A stretch of DNA of 64,000 nt from Nemertoderma westbladi (taxonomy: Eukaryota > Xenacoelomorpha > Nemertodermatida > Nemertodermatidae): contig JAUCBJ010008735.1 of NCBI GenBank assembly GCA_032718475.1, positions 1 to 64,000 on the forward strand, in the 5' to 3' direction. Of the stretch, positions 1 through 10,938 are shown piece by piece (positions within the stretch are counted from its first letter, which is position 1; the number at the start of each line of letters is the position of its first letter). The position numbers and the translations under genes were made by a program. The notes under the pieces were generated by a model. That model had not been told where the DNA came from. It searched no databases and was given only the letters and a program-made list of their open reading frames with translations.

Positions 1-499
1 ATCTATGTACCAGCATGTTGGCCAATAAATGAGCAGTATTTAATGAGAAACAATTTTTTATGCCGTCTTAATTACTTTAGATCAATTAAAGGACACATTT
101 ATTAAAGCAAATCACTTGAACTAATTAAAAACTATAATAGAATGGTGTATGTGGATTACATCTGTATAATTTTTAAGTATAATTATTTAAATCTTATACT
201 GTAAAACAATTAATTTCCTTTAAAAGGCAGGTTGAAAATGGTGTTTTCACCGTAATCAACTTAATTAACTAATTAACTGCTATTATCTTAGCTTCTCGAA
301 GGCCACACTGAAATTCTACTTGGAAATTTTCTAAACTTTTGCCAAACAACATGTGTACCAAGTTTGGATAGATTTCATCAAAGATTGGCCGAGTTATTAA
401 CGTTTAAAATTGAACACGACAGAACGACAGAACGACAGAACGACAGGTTGATTAATGGTACCACTACGCTAAGGCTCACTCACTTCGTGGCTCGCCCCA
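1..499. other. AT-rich sequence without a gene
   Basis: No convincing coding sequence is visible. A short run of an 8-bp unit (CAGAACGA, about three and a half copies) lies near 415-446. It is followed by a GC-richer stretch that runs into the LINE fragment starting near 500. An open frame covers 364-627, but only its last third, from about 500, is LINE-like. Confidence 0.5.
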
Positions 500-1847
500 C
501 AAGCAATTACCGCCCCATTTCTGTACTTCCTGTATTTGGTAAAATTTTTGAAAATATATTAGAAATTCAATTAACATCATATTTACGAAAATTTTCAGTT
601 CTAACAGATAAACCAATACGGATTTAGGAAAGGTATCAAAACAACAGATGCTCTATTAAATGTGATTGAAAATCTACGCACTGCGCTTGATAATTCAGAT
701 GCTAGTATAGTTATTTTTGTAGATCTAAAGAAAGCGTTTGATACGCTCAACCATACAATTTTATTAAAAAAATTTGAACTATATGGCATAAGAGGCTTAC
801 CATACAATTTATTTTCCAGCTACTTAACAAACCGTAGTCAGTATGTTTCCATTCCTGGTGGTAAATCTAATGTGTTGCCTATATTATGCGGTAATCCCCA
901 GGGATCAATCTTAGGACCGCTAATGTTTTTGATCTATATAAATGACTTACCAAATTCAACATCGTTAAATTCAACTTTATTTGCCGATGACACATCGTTA
1001 TCAACACATCCAAAAATATTCCTTTGCTACAAAACGTAGTAAACTCACAAGCTAAGAAAGTTTCTGATTGGCTGATTGAAAATAAATTAACAATAAATTT
1101 AAGGAAGACTGAATTCTGTATTTATTTAATATGATATAATATAATATAATGATTTATATTTTATTCTATAATGGATCAAATAATATGGCACCAAAAATAG
1201 AAATAAATAATAATTTAATCAAACAGGTAAACCATGCGAAATATCTTTGTATCGTTATTGATGGTAAACTAACATGGAAACAGCACTGTCAGTGTGTATT
1301 AAAAAAGATCAGCAAATCAATAGGTATTTTTTACAAACTACGCCATATATTTCCAGTACATATCCTACGAATGCTATATTTTTCATTAATCCATCCATAT
1401 ATTTCATATGGATTAATCACCTGGGGTAGTGCATGTCAAATAATTTTAAAACCAATAAGAATAAAAATTAATAACTTACTCCGATCAATTACATTCAATA
1501 CACGCACGGCATCATCTGGACCCATCTATAAGGAACTTCATATTTTGCCTCTTGAATCTCTTTATCGATACCAAATTTTAAATGTAATGTATGATGTATC
1601 GAAAAGTAACAGTACTCCCTTTTTAAACGATCTATTTAAAAAAACAAAAACGGTACATTCATACAATACAAGATCAGCTTCAGATAATAAATTGTTTGTC
1701 CCACGAACTCGATTACTGGTTGCTCAGAGAGGCTTAAAATATGAGGGAGCTACTTTATGGAACTCCATAGATACCAGTCTGCGACAGTCAAAATCCAAAC
1801 CTATTTTTCAAAATAGATTAAAAGCGCATTTATTATCCAAGGTGTAA
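500..1847 (+). pseudogene. Broken reverse transcriptase of a CR1/Jockey-like LINE
   Basis: Three plus-strand pieces read as one non-LTR reverse transcriptase. The first carries SNYRPISVLP. The second (662-1039) carries motif A (VDLKKAFDTLNH), motif B (GNPQGSILGP) and the catalytic FADD box. The third (1149-1847) is the RT connection and C-terminal region, with HSYNTR and a tryptophan-containing end. Frame changes occur near 612-620, near 1010-1040 and at an ATATA microsatellite at about 1130-1150. No endonuclease domain is present upstream, so the copy is 5' truncated. Non-LTR RTs of this group copy their RNA at a nicked target site. The clade is my inference from the motifs; the element type is clear. 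It cannot encode a working enzyme. Confidence 0.85.
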
Positions 1848-2372
1848 TTTTGTTTAACTCTCTGTAACGTGTGTCCATTCAAAACTAATAGCACTACCCG
1901 GGCGCGGAGACACGTTTCATGTCTAATAGCACTACCCGGGCGCGGGGTCACGTTCCATGTCTAATAGCACTACCCGGGCGCGGGGTCACGTTCCATGTCT
2001 AATAGCACTACCCGGGCGCGGGGTCACGTTCCATGTCTAATAGCACTACCCGGGCGCGGGGTCACGTTCTATACCGTCATCGTCATCATTTGGTCACGCA
2101 AGATAATCTGGCGAACTAAATGATTAATCCGATCCTCATCACCGTCCACATAATAATATTTTATACTCTGTGATGTCTATCTAATATATCTGGGCGCTCC
2201 TGCTAGGCAATTAATATCGAATTTGAAATTGCATTTTAATTTATTTTATTTTATTTATTAATGTTACAACATGATGTAAACAATTACAACTACAAACGTA
2301 AATGTAAATAATTTTAATAACAACTTATTAAAAGATTAAGACTTCTTATGCGATTGATTTGATTTGATTTGA
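1848..2372 (+). mobile_element. 3' part of the same LINE with a GATTT-repeat tail
   Basis: The sequence after the RT stop is non-coding, holds the 38-bp minisatellite listed separately, and ends in a short GATTT repeat at 2352-2372. LINEs of the CR1/L2 type often end in a short tandem repeat rather than poly(A), so I place the 3' end here. This boundary is inference. Confidence 0.45.
1885..2074. repeat. 38-bp minisatellite, five copies
   Basis: A 38-bp unit beginning CTAATAGCACTACCCGGGCG is repeated head to tail five times. The middle copies are identical, the first has a few changes, and the last loses its end. Each unit contains CCCGGGCGCGGG, so this is a GC-rich island in AT-rich surroundings. 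There are no unique spacers, so it is not a CRISPR array. Confidence 0.9.
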
Positions 2373-2373
2373 C

Positions 2374-3390
2374 CGTATTATTTAAAACATAACTCAGAAA
2401 TTATATCACATTACTGTACGCGACCGTAGAAACCGTAAAATAACAATCCAACAAAACTATATCAACAGCACCATTATTACATAACATAAATCAAAATTAT
2501 TACCACATTAATGTACGCGACCATAGTAACCTTAAAATAACGATTAACCAAAAACTATATCAACAGCACCATTATTACGTAACATAATCAAATTTAATAC
2601 CACATTACTGTACGCGACCATAGAAACGGTAAAATAACAATTAAACAAAAACCATATCAACAGCACCATTATTACATAACATAAATCAAAATTATTACCA
2701 CATTACTGTACGAGACCATAGAAACCGTAAAATAACAATTAAACAAAAACCATATCAACAGCACCATTATTACATAACATAAATCAAAATTATTACCACA
2801 TTACTGTACGAGACCATAGAAACCGTAAAATAACGATCAAACAAAACTATATCAACAGCACCATTATTACATAACATAAATCAAAATTATTACCACATTA
2901 CTGTACGAGACCATAGAAACCGTAAAATGACAATTAAACAAAAACCATATCAACAGCACCATTATTACATAACATAAATCAAAATTAATACCACATTACT
3001 GTACGAGACTATAGAAACCGTAAAATAACGATTAAACTGAAACCATATCAACAGCACCATTATTACATAACATAAATCAAAATTAATACCACATTACTGT
3101 ACGAGACCATAGAAACCGTAAAATAACGATTAAACACAACTATATCAATGTACGTTACCATAGGAACCGTAAATTACCAAATAAACAAAAAAAACGATAT
3201 CAACAGCACCATTATTACATAACATAAATCAAAATTAATACCACATTACTGTACGAGACCATAGAAACCGTAAAATAACATTAAACAAAAACTATATCGA
3301 CGGCGCCATTATTACATAACACAAATTATAATAGCGTTCCACATTACTGTGCGTGACCATAGCAACCGTAAAAACAACGATTAATAGAGC
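2374..3390. repeat. 98-bp satellite array, about ten copies
   Basis: A unit of about 98 bp is repeated head to tail. Its landmarks are AACAGCACCATTATTAC, then CACATTACTGTACG, then AGACCATAGAAACCGTAAAA. Landmark starts near 2464, 2562, 2659, 2757, 2854, 2952 and 3049 give the period. Copies differ by a few percent, the outer ones most. No coding potential is seen. A run of C follows at about 3399-3411. Confidence 0.9.
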
Positions 3391-3489
3391 TGTGGGATCC
3401 CCCCCCCCCCCGTTATAGTTCAAAACTAAGGAGTCCCTCTTTCCCTTCTCCAAACCCGTCCCTAGACTATCGGTTGCATTTTTTTTTGT

Positions 3490-4590
3490 TTAATGCGGGT
3501 TTGTACTTCCTAATGTAGTTCGCTTCCGCATGCACCCTGTCCCCATCCCTCGGAAAATCGTTACACGCATATCTCCCAACTCATCGCACAAACGGAAGTG
3601 CTCGATGAGTAGATGTTCCTCCCTCTCTCCGTATTCGAGTCCCATCGCAGCGGGACCTCTGTACTTCTTTATCATAGCCCTATGCCAGTTCATTCGGTCC
3701 CTCAGTTTTTGTCCAGTCTGCCCTATGTAATATTGCACTTCATGTTTCTCACAGGTCATCATGTATAACACATTCGTTGAGATGCATATGTAGAATCCCC
3801 GGATTTTATCTCCCCATGGTGTCTCCGCCATATCGTGGATGATGGGACATGTCTCGCAATGAGTTGAGGTGCCGCACTTAGCATTTCCCCTCCGTTGTTG
3901 TTTCTTCCACTTCCTTATTAATCGTTGTCCGAGATTCAGACCGCTCCTTCTTGACACCGCCACTTTAAAATGAAAGTTAATTAACCATCGTTTATAGTTT
4001 GAGACTACCCTTGATATGGTATCTCCAAATGGTCCCGGTACAGTTAAATATACCATTTTCTCTTTCTTATTTACCCTCGGTTTCCTCTTTCTTCTTAGCT
4101 CTTCCCTCGACTTATTCCTCAGTGATTCCAACGCCGCTACCGGATATCCAGATATCACGCAATCCGTCAAATACCAATCTCTAACAGCTTCATAATCATT
4201 GTCTTTACTAGATAGCCTGTTAAACCGTAACAGCTGCCCTCTTGCGGTAGATATTAGCATTTTCTTATCATGTCCACTGGCGAACGGTATCGGTAACTTC
4301 CCTGATAATGGCTTGAAGTATACACTTGTCTTTATAACGCCATCGTCTTTATCGTGGTACAAACTCAAGTCGAGAAATATTGATTCGTCATAATCGAACT
4401 CGAAAGTAAATTTTATGCTGTCATTCCCAAATACATCCATACATACATTATTGTACATTTCCTTTATTGCATCTTTCTCCGAGTTACATAGCTTTGTTGG
4501 AAATATAGATTCTGCATCATCGACGAACGATTTAAAACATATGGCGGCGAAAATGTTTACCAGGTCCACCCGTCTGTGTAACATGTCCAC
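3490..4590 (-). pseudogene. PLE RT C-terminal part and GIY-YIG endonuclease
   Basis: This 366-codon open frame carries the RT active-site box FVDD at about residues 22-25, the thumb region, a cysteine cluster (C239, C245, C248) typical of the PLE linker, and a GIY-YIG motif reading YYIGQTG from residue 287, followed by conserved Arg and His residues. The endonuclease would nick target DNA to prime reverse transcription. The last 15 or so residues look wrong. A neighbouring frame across 3470-3555 reads like a normal GIY-YIG end (EANYIRKYKPALN), so a one-base shift lies near 3530-3560. The initial methionine is internal to the real protein; the true N-terminal part lies upstream in other frames. 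Confidence 0.85.
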
Positions 4591-4972
4591 GGTTAATAAA
4601 GCTATCCCTTAACCAGCTGGGACTCCCATCCCGACACCTTTTTTTGTGCAAGTAAAACGTCTCCTCGAACTCGAAATATGTGTGCTCCATCACAAAGGTT
4701 ACCATAGCTACGATCTGTTCAATGCTGTATCCTGAAAGTTCTAGAATATCTTCATTCTCAAGTAATGCCTGAGTTATAGCTTGTACCGCATCTTCTATCC
4801 TCACTGACGGGTACATATCTACCACATCCATCACTAGAAACGTGACTTCGTTGTGTTTCCTTTTGGGCAACGACATCTTCGCATCTGCCAAATCTCGTAT
4901 AAAATGGGACAGTTGTGTTTCCTTTTGGGCAACAACATCTTCGCATCCACCAAATCTCGTATAAAATGGCAC
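4532..4972 (-). pseudogene. PLE RT core segment (motif A region)
   Basis: This open frame carries VMDVVDMYPSV, the RT motif A with its catalytic aspartate in the form typical of Penelope-like elements. The segment after it, around RDGSPSW, should correspond to the Gly-rich motif B but is poorly conserved before the frame is lost near 4560-4600. The downstream FVDD box lies in another frame. The beginning of this frame is a copy of the 62-bp duplication, which is why it overlaps the upstream RT piece. Confidence 0.75.
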
Positions 4973-5631
4973 ATTCTCTGTAAGAGTGGTTCCAAAATTA
5001 TATTCAAAAGTTTCCCTATTCTCTCTATGATGTTCCCAGTGGCTGAAATTATTACACGCATTTTGGGCGATACACCTTCTTCACCCCAATCCACCCACTC
5101 CCGGCGATCTTTATGATCTTTGGGTAACGGAAATACGTATCCATTCTCTGGGTATCTCGGCACCAAATAACTGCGTAGCTCCTTGCTCTCGATATCTAAG
5201 TCATCCAACATCTTCTCTAACTCGGCCCTGAACTTTCCCACTGGGCTTAATTCTAGCCGCTCGTATTTATCACTGTCGTCCAGAGATCTCCTGATCTCTC
5301 TAAATCTAATCTGGCTATCCACTATCACCACATTACCAGTCTTATCTCCCTTTAAGATCGATATATACTCGTCATCTCTTAAAGTCTTTAGATCTTTCAA
5401 TTGATCTGTTGTCAGGTTTAAATCCCTACTCGGTACTTGTGTCACCCTGTCGACCGCTTTGTGTAGATCCATTATGTAACTCTCTATGATCTCTTTGTTT
5501 GATCTGGGGGTCACGTATTTGCATTTATGGGGGATTCTAAACTCTCTGTAATCCACCAGCTGGCAAATTTCTGCCCTTTCTCCCCCTGGATCCCGTCTAC
5601 CTGCCGGGACCCGCGGCGCTCTCCTCGCCAC
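4834..5631 (-). pseudogene. PLE RT N-terminal segment
   Basis: The frame contains FPLPKDHK and MRVIISATGNIIERIGKLLN, conserved landmarks before motif A in Penelope-like RTs. Its last 45 or so codons read through both copies of the 62-bp duplication and are artefactual. Because 62 is not a multiple of three, the duplication pushes the catalytic segment into another frame. The first 20 or so residues are Arg/Pro-rich and may not be genuine coding sequence. Confidence 0.75.
4851..4975. repeat. 62-bp tandem duplication inside the PLE RT
   Basis: Two adjacent 62-bp copies start with TTGTGTTTCCTTTTGGGCAA at 4851 and 4913 and differ at only a few positions. The duplication shifts the RT reading frame, so it postdates a functional element or marks a dead copy. 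Confidence 0.9.
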
Positions 5632-5735
5632 CCGCGCCCCGCTTGACCTGACGGGGGTCGATGTGTCATACCTGCCCCCCTCTCCCTCTGTCTCTGATCC
5701 TGAACCCGTCCTCTCACCGCCCCCTATGAGTCCCC

Positions 5736-6335
5736 TTATTCATCCCTCCCCAACGCTTCCATCTGCTCTGCATCCCGTCGGTCGCCTTCTGGAACCGGTC
5801 CTGTGTGTACTGGGCTTAATCCTCCTGGTCTCTCGTTGCAGTCGAGACCCCGGCCCCCACCTAACGCTGGTTGCTCACTTGGAAATCGCTCACCTTCCTC
5901 ACCCCGTGGCTCGCCAAATAAATTATTTGCAATTGCTTTGTGGCGCGTTTGAAACGAGTCAGTTTTCTGCTGGAAATCTACCTCGTCCGAACTGCTCTGC
6001 GTTTGGTTCGCGATCTCGTCATCGAAAACCACCCGATCCGTAAACTCCGGCATACAGTACAGCCCCTGCTGTCCCGCAACACCGTACCCCTGTACCCCTT
6101 TGTTGAGGACTACAGTTTCATCCACCTCCTCCGCTTTCCGGGCGTGGTATCGTAGCGTTGATGCCATACGAGAAATCGCCGTGTGGGCATCCATTATGTT
6201 CTCATTGCCTATTCTGGTCTGTGGCACATATGTAAACCCTAGCGATAAAACTTCTTCCTCCCGTGCTGTTAGAGTTCTTCTCAACAGGTTCACAGAGTTT
6301 TGTACTTCCCCGCTAGTCATAAACCCAGTATCCAC
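5736..6335 (-). pseudogene. Putative N-terminal region of the PLE
   Basis: A 199-codon minus-strand frame sits directly upstream of the RT piece in the same orientation. Near residue 22 it carries LTAREEEVLSLGFTYVPQTR, which resembles the conserved short motif before the RT in many Penelope-like elements. The C-terminal third is low-complexity and Gly/Glu/Arg-rich. Assignment rests on position and this one motif. Sequence further upstream to about 6560 has a similar composition but contains stops. Confidence 0.55.
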
Positions 6336-6808
6336 TAACGGTCGCTTTTGAGCTCGTAGTGGATCCAGCCACGCGTAGCAGATCCGGCTCCTATCCTGGC
6401 CCTGGCCGTGACTGGTTCCTATGGGACTCAGCGAGTTTAACTTCCTCTGTAGAATCTTACTCCGATCTCTCGTCTCTGCTTCCCCTATCCTGTTGATCCA
6501 AAATGATACGAACTTCCCTAAACAAACCCAGTTTTCTCCAGGTACTGAGTTTCTTATCCTATTGCATTATAGTTCACAATAGCATTACATATGTAGCTGC
6601 TGCTGCTATAGATACTGCTGTACTATCAATCTGCTGAACTGTCAGACTGTGGTGTGGTTATTTTCGTCGATCGCCGCTTGCGGCAAGGTTTTAAACTAAG
6701 ATAAAAAATGAATTATGACTACCAGTAGTTACTGTCATCATATACTTAGTGATGTGCTGTCATTTGTTTGGTGTGCCCATGTAAAAGTGGGTATGCCCAG
6801 AAAGATCA

Positions 6809-7486
6809 GTGGAAACACTTGATACCTGGCCGAAATTCTCAGCTGAGGATTTAAAAGATGCTAAGATGACGTTATTCAACTTGCTTCCAGATCCCGATGA
6901 TATCAACTCGTCTCAAGAGTTTGCCGCCAAAAGGAAATCGGTCGGGAATTATCGAAAATTCACCGTAACTGATATCATCGACATGTTTGAATACCCTCCG
7001 TTTGTTCAAATGCCCACTGAGTCTAAACAAATCTTTGTGGCAGCGAACCTACTGAACATCCCTCCGTTTGCAATGTCGCCAACTGATATTTCGTTTCTAT
7101 TATGTAAACTTAGCGAACTTCAGGACCGCGTCGCTGTCTTGGAGTCCCGTCCAGTCGTTTCTGGTACCGGATCCGGGGCTGCGGCTGCACCGGATGTAAG
7201 CGAGGTTACCCCATCTCAACGCGACCGACGAGGCGGAAACGCCAGGCAGGCGCAGGATATCCCAGTCCCTAGGGAAGATCCTGTGGAACGTCAATGCAGG
7301 TTGCTTAGTGAAGTCGTAATGATGCAAACACTGCTCGAGGACCTCCGGGTAGCAACCAAAGGCAGCGGCGACGACCCGATTGGCAAAAAGTCGATTGCGA
7401 TCGGGATGATGGATTCATCGAAATTGGACGAGACGGGAAACATCGCGAGGTACGCGAGCATGACCGTGACAATGGATCTGCCATGA
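6809..7486 (+). CDS. Unrecognised ORF, probably element-derived
   Basis: This is a 225-codon frame without an upstream ATG. The first in-frame ATG is at 6866, so either the protein is shorter or the 5' part is missing. A short leucine-rich, possibly coiled-coil stretch (LLCKLSELQDRVAVLES) lies at about residues 93-109, followed by an Ala/Gly/Arg/Pro-rich linker and a second helical segment. No zinc finger or enzyme motif is visible. The base composition resembles the nearby PLE sequence rather than the AT-rich flanks, and it abuts the PLE fragment at 7519. A retroelement ORF1 or gag-like protein is possible. I do not recognise the family. Confidence 0.4.
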   Translation: METLDTWPKFSAEDLKDAKMTLFNLLPDPDDINSSQEFAAKRKSVGNYRKFTVTDIIDMFEYPPFVQMPTESKQIFVAANLLNIPPFAMSPTDISFLLCKLSELQDRVAVLESRPVVSGTGSGAAAAPDVSEVTPSQRDRRGGNARQAQDIPVPREDPVERQCRLLSEVVMMQTLLEDLRVATKGSGDDPIGKKSIAIGMMDSSKLDETGNIARYASMTVTMDLP

Positions 7487-7518
7487 ATCTGAATGGAGCC
7501 ATGAATGGCATGATCTGC

Positions 7519-7831
7519 CATGTCCGCTGGCGAACGGTATCGGTAACTTCCCCGATAATGGCTTGAAGTATACCCTTGTCTTTATAACGCCATCTCCTTT
7601 ATCGTGGTACAAACTCAAGTCGAGAAATATTGATTCGTCATAATCGAAATCGAAAGTAAATTTTATACAGACGGGTGGACCTGGTAAACATTTTCGCCGC
7701 CATATATTTTAAATCGTTCGTCGATGATGCAGAATCTATATTTCCAACAAAGCTGTGTAACTCGGAGAAAGATGCAATAAAGGAAATGTACAATAATGTA
7801 TGTATGGATGTATTCGGGAATGACAGCATAA
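7519..7831. mobile_element. PLE fragment with an internal inversion
   Basis: Bases 7519-7666 match 4269-4416 of the larger PLE in the same (minus-gene) orientation. Bases 7667-7831 match the reverse complement of about 4424-4580. In the intact order these two parts are neighbours, so the 5' part has been flipped relative to the 3' part, with the junction at 7663-7667. The inverted part contains the FVDD box; the direct part is the sequence just after it. Neither can be expressed as one protein. Confidence 0.85.
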
Positions 7832-8449
7832 TTTATTTGTGAAGCCATCCCAGAAAAAGTTTTGTATGACAGAGTGAATGTCCAAATTCATAAAAATGGC
7901 TAGTACTAAACACCTACACTATGATGCTAGACAGGAACATTACAATGTAAAAACATTTAAAAAACAAAATAATTTATTGATTTACAACAAAAGATGCAAT
8001 TTATTTTAAGCATTAAATGTTTTTCACCCGGGTGATAAATGTTTTTCACCCGGCTGATAAATGTTTTTCACCCGTGTGATAATTGTTTTTCACCCGGGTG
8101 AAAGACATTTAAAAAATGGAAATAATTGGCCGCAATCAGCCACCGTACTTCTTCCTGTCCTGTTCATTACATAACTTGCGAATTTCAGTACTGAAATGTA
8201 TCATTACATGGGTGACAGCGCTTACTAGCTATGCTATTAGCTGTCATCCAGCCATCATAGCCAATGCATGGAAAATAAATTAAATTCAATTCAAGTCAAA
8301 CAGATTGAACATGGGACATTATCAGTTTCGACTCATGGGTCGTAACTTACGACTGGAACCCAGGCCTTAACGACAGGTTTTTACAATGAAATGACGTTTT
8401 TAGATTGATTTTACATTATTTTACATTAATTATACATTATTTTACATTG
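7832..8449. other. AT-rich spacer with a 22-bp minisatellite
   Basis: No gene is seen. The stretch contains the minisatellite at 8013-8100 and, just before 8450, several TTACATT words that form the target region of the next LINE copy. Confidence 0.5.
8013..8100. repeat. 22-bp minisatellite with CACCCGGGTG palindromes, four copies
   Basis: Four units of about 22 bp read ATAAATGTTTTTCACCCGGG with variation in the last bases. The first and last carry the perfect palindrome CACCCGGGTG, while the inner two are mutated on one side (CGGCTG, CGTGTG). Confidence 0.85.
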
Positions 8450-9330
8450 ACATTAGCACCATTACTATTTGTAATTGTGTAGGATTACGCAATCAGGACG
8501 GCCACAAAGGGTGAAGATCTGGGATTCACACTTCAAGAACGCAGAAGTAGTAGATATCCGGCAACTACAGTCACAGACACCATCTTTGCGGATGACATCG
8601 CCCTGCTCTCTAATACGCTAGCAGATGCACAGCTTCTACTAATTAAAGCGGAGAGGGCTGCTAAGGAGGTTGGATTGCATATAAATGCTACCAAGAGCGA
8701 ATTCATGACCTATAATGTTGATGGAAACTTGACAACCATTGATAATAATCAACTAAGGAAGGTCGATGACTTCCAGTACCTTGGATCATGGATAGAGAGT
8801 AGCAAATAGGACATAGAAGTTAGGAAAGCAAAGGCTTGGGTAGCTCTATCAAAAATGGATACCATCTGGAAATCAGATTTCTCCAGGCACCTGAAGACTA
8901 AGTTCTTTCGAGCCACAGTGGAAAGTGTATTTTTATACGGGGGTAAGACCCGGACACTGACTAAATGACTTGAACAACAAATTGATGGTTGCTACACAAG
9001 GCTACTAAGGGCAGCTCTAAACATCAGCTGGAGACAACACATGACAAACGCCGACAATACCACCTGTATCAATCACACTCCGTGAACGCAGATTAAGATT
9101 CAGTGGGCACAGCTGGCGAAGTAAAGACCAGGTCATACCAGATCTACTTTTCTGGCAACCAACTCATGGAAAGCGTAGTCGTGGACGACTGGCCATAACA
9201 TATATAAATCAACTTGAAAGGGATACTGAACTTGGGAGAAACGAAATTGTGACAACTATGGAGAATCGGGAAGCCTGGAAGGATTTCATTTCCACTGTCC
9301 GAGTTCGCTCGAACTAGTAGTAGTAGTAGT
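8450..9330 (+). mobile_element. 5'-truncated copy of LINE family A
   Basis: The sequence is nearly identical to the last 800 or so bases of the LINE at 18405-21075. It covers RT from just after motif B through FADD to the C-terminus and ends in a TAG repeat (9315-9330). The nine bases TTACATTGA occur both at the 5' junction (8442-8450) and after the tail (9330-9338), consistent with a target-site duplication. In-frame stops (for example in SSK-stop-DIEVR near 8808) show it is dead. It retains 22-23 bases near 9105-9130 and one base near 8902 that the other copy has lost, so it is useful for judging damage there. Confidence 0.9.
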
Positions 9331-10532
9331 TACATTGATGTTGCATTACTTTACATTGATTTAATTATTAAATAATATGATAATATTATTATTGGTATTG
9401 TCCAACGCCACATTTTAGAAAAAAAATTAAATTGAATTCCCAGTCTTTCATTTAGTTAAAGTACCCCCCTCCCGCATCCCTAATAGGCCATAACTGGTCA
9501 GAGGGCCTTTTCCACTCCACCCACCAAAACTCCCCCCAAGGTGTTGATTGATCTCATTAGTAAACTTGACTTTAGAAATTAAAAATATTCATTTTTTTCA
9601 CAAAAAATTACAAAGTTTCATTGGTCATTTAGTGTATTTCACTAATTATACAAAATTTTGCTTCTGGTCGGAATCCAAATATCGATTCCGGGACATCACT
9701 ATACACTGGTCCCAGCTCGTATAAATCACGTCTGAGAGTTTACAGAAAATCCATGGCTTTCTCACAGCCATAGAATCTTGCATTGAGTAAAACCAAGCAA
9801 GTAAGTACACTAGTTCGTTCTCGCACAACTATTCAACATATCCGGTAGCAGTTCTATCTAATGGATTAGCCATTTTGTTAGTGAAGTAATCCCAAACCAA
9901 TATACGAGAATAACCGAGAATATGTGATGCAATAAATGACATGATTATGAGAGTAACAACCGGAGATGACTTATTGGCTATAGCGTGAGTGATGGTATGA
10001 CATGTTTACAAAGCCATCTAAAAGGTGTGAACGCATATTATAATTTTAAATATGTATCAGCAGAATGAACAATGATGCAATAACCTACAGTAGTAATGCA
10101 ATAATACAGTAAGGACAATGCATTTGGTGATTACGCAACTTCACACGGTACGTGCAATAGCATTGTTGGTGAGACAATATTTTCTATCAAATGCCATTAT
10201 ATTACAAGTCAACAAGAACCCTCTTATTTATTACCTTGCTTCCAGGGTCTAACGCATATCCTCGACTGGCTACTCATTGGACCGACGGCAGGTTCCCTGA
10301 GTGAAACCGGAAGTCACGTGGGAAGGGAGGTAGGCATTTCTACTAGAGAGCGCCTGCGGAATTGAATAAGGGTCTTTCAAATATCTCACCCACTCGATAT
10401 CCCTCTGGTGACCTTTGCCAGAGGAGTTCCCTTACAGTGACATGTATTGTAAGAAATAATTCTTACAAGTGACATTTATTGTTAGACTGATGTCTAACAT
10501 CAGCGACGATTAACGATCAACTACAGTGATGA
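9331..10532. other. Sequence without recognised genes
   Basis: I see no coding sequence or RNA gene. Bases 10381-10436 form the left copy of an imperfect 55-63-bp direct repeat whose partner is at 13944-14006. Just after it, bases around 10440-10480 contain a small inverted repeat (TTGTAAGAAATAATTCTTACAA). Confidence 0.4.
10381..10436 (+). repeat. Left copy of a direct repeat flanking an ORF remnant
   Basis: The block from ATCTCACCCACTCGA to CAGAGGAGTTCCCTTACA recurs at 13944-14006 with a short internal insertion. The pair brackets the 10.5-14.0 kb retroelement-like ORF region. They could be remnants of terminal repeats, but similarity does not extend beyond about 60 bp, so I do not call them LTRs. 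Confidence 0.5.
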
Positions 10533-10748
10533 TTGATGATCGATTATGATGAAAGTGAAGACGTTGTTGATGTTCTCTTCGACTTTGACAACGAGAATGA
10601 TGCACTTATAGCGGCAGATGCTGGGAGATACCCAGTGAGAACCAAAAGAACCCCCCCCCCCCCCCCCCCCCCAACGAACCCGAAGGAAGACAGTACAACA
10701 CCGAACGGACGTGTGAACAATCGCAGCGAATTGAATCTACAACGATGA
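10533..10748 (+). CDS. Short acidic ORF of unknown function
   Basis: A 71-codon frame starts with an Asp/Glu-rich segment and contains a proline run encoded by a 22-base C tract (10651-10672). It may be the beginning of the same damaged gene as the Lys/Glu-rich ORF downstream. Homopolymer length change would shift the frame. No domain is recognised. Confidence 0.25.
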   Translation: MMIDYDESEDVVDVLFDFDNENDALIAADAGRYPVRTKRTPPPPPPPTNPKEDSTTPNGRVNNRSELNLQR

Positions 10749-10938
10749 GTTGTGGTACGGCGTCCCACAAACTATAGACATTACCAGGATGAGCGTAGCG
10801 AGTACAAAATTTAACACAAACTCTAGCGAACATGAGTGACACAGAGCGCGTAGCGGAGACAGTTGTTTCAGCTGAGGAACGAATCGGAACTGGAACGCAG
10901 ATACTGAAGGACTAAATCCAGAAGATTCCATTAGTCAT

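Larger units (their letters stand above)
3470..6335 (-). mobile_element. Degenerate Penelope-like retroelement (PLE)
   Basis: Minus-strand pieces read in order as an N-terminal region, a PLE-type reverse transcriptase and a C-terminal GIY-YIG endonuclease, which is the diagnostic layout of endonuclease-bearing Penelope-like elements. The parts lie in two frames and are broken by a 62-bp tandem duplication at 4851-4975 and further shifts near 4560-4600 and 3530-3560. No flanking repeats or target duplications could be assigned, so the outer limits are approximate. A rearranged fragment of the same family lies at 7519-7831. Confidence 0.85.
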
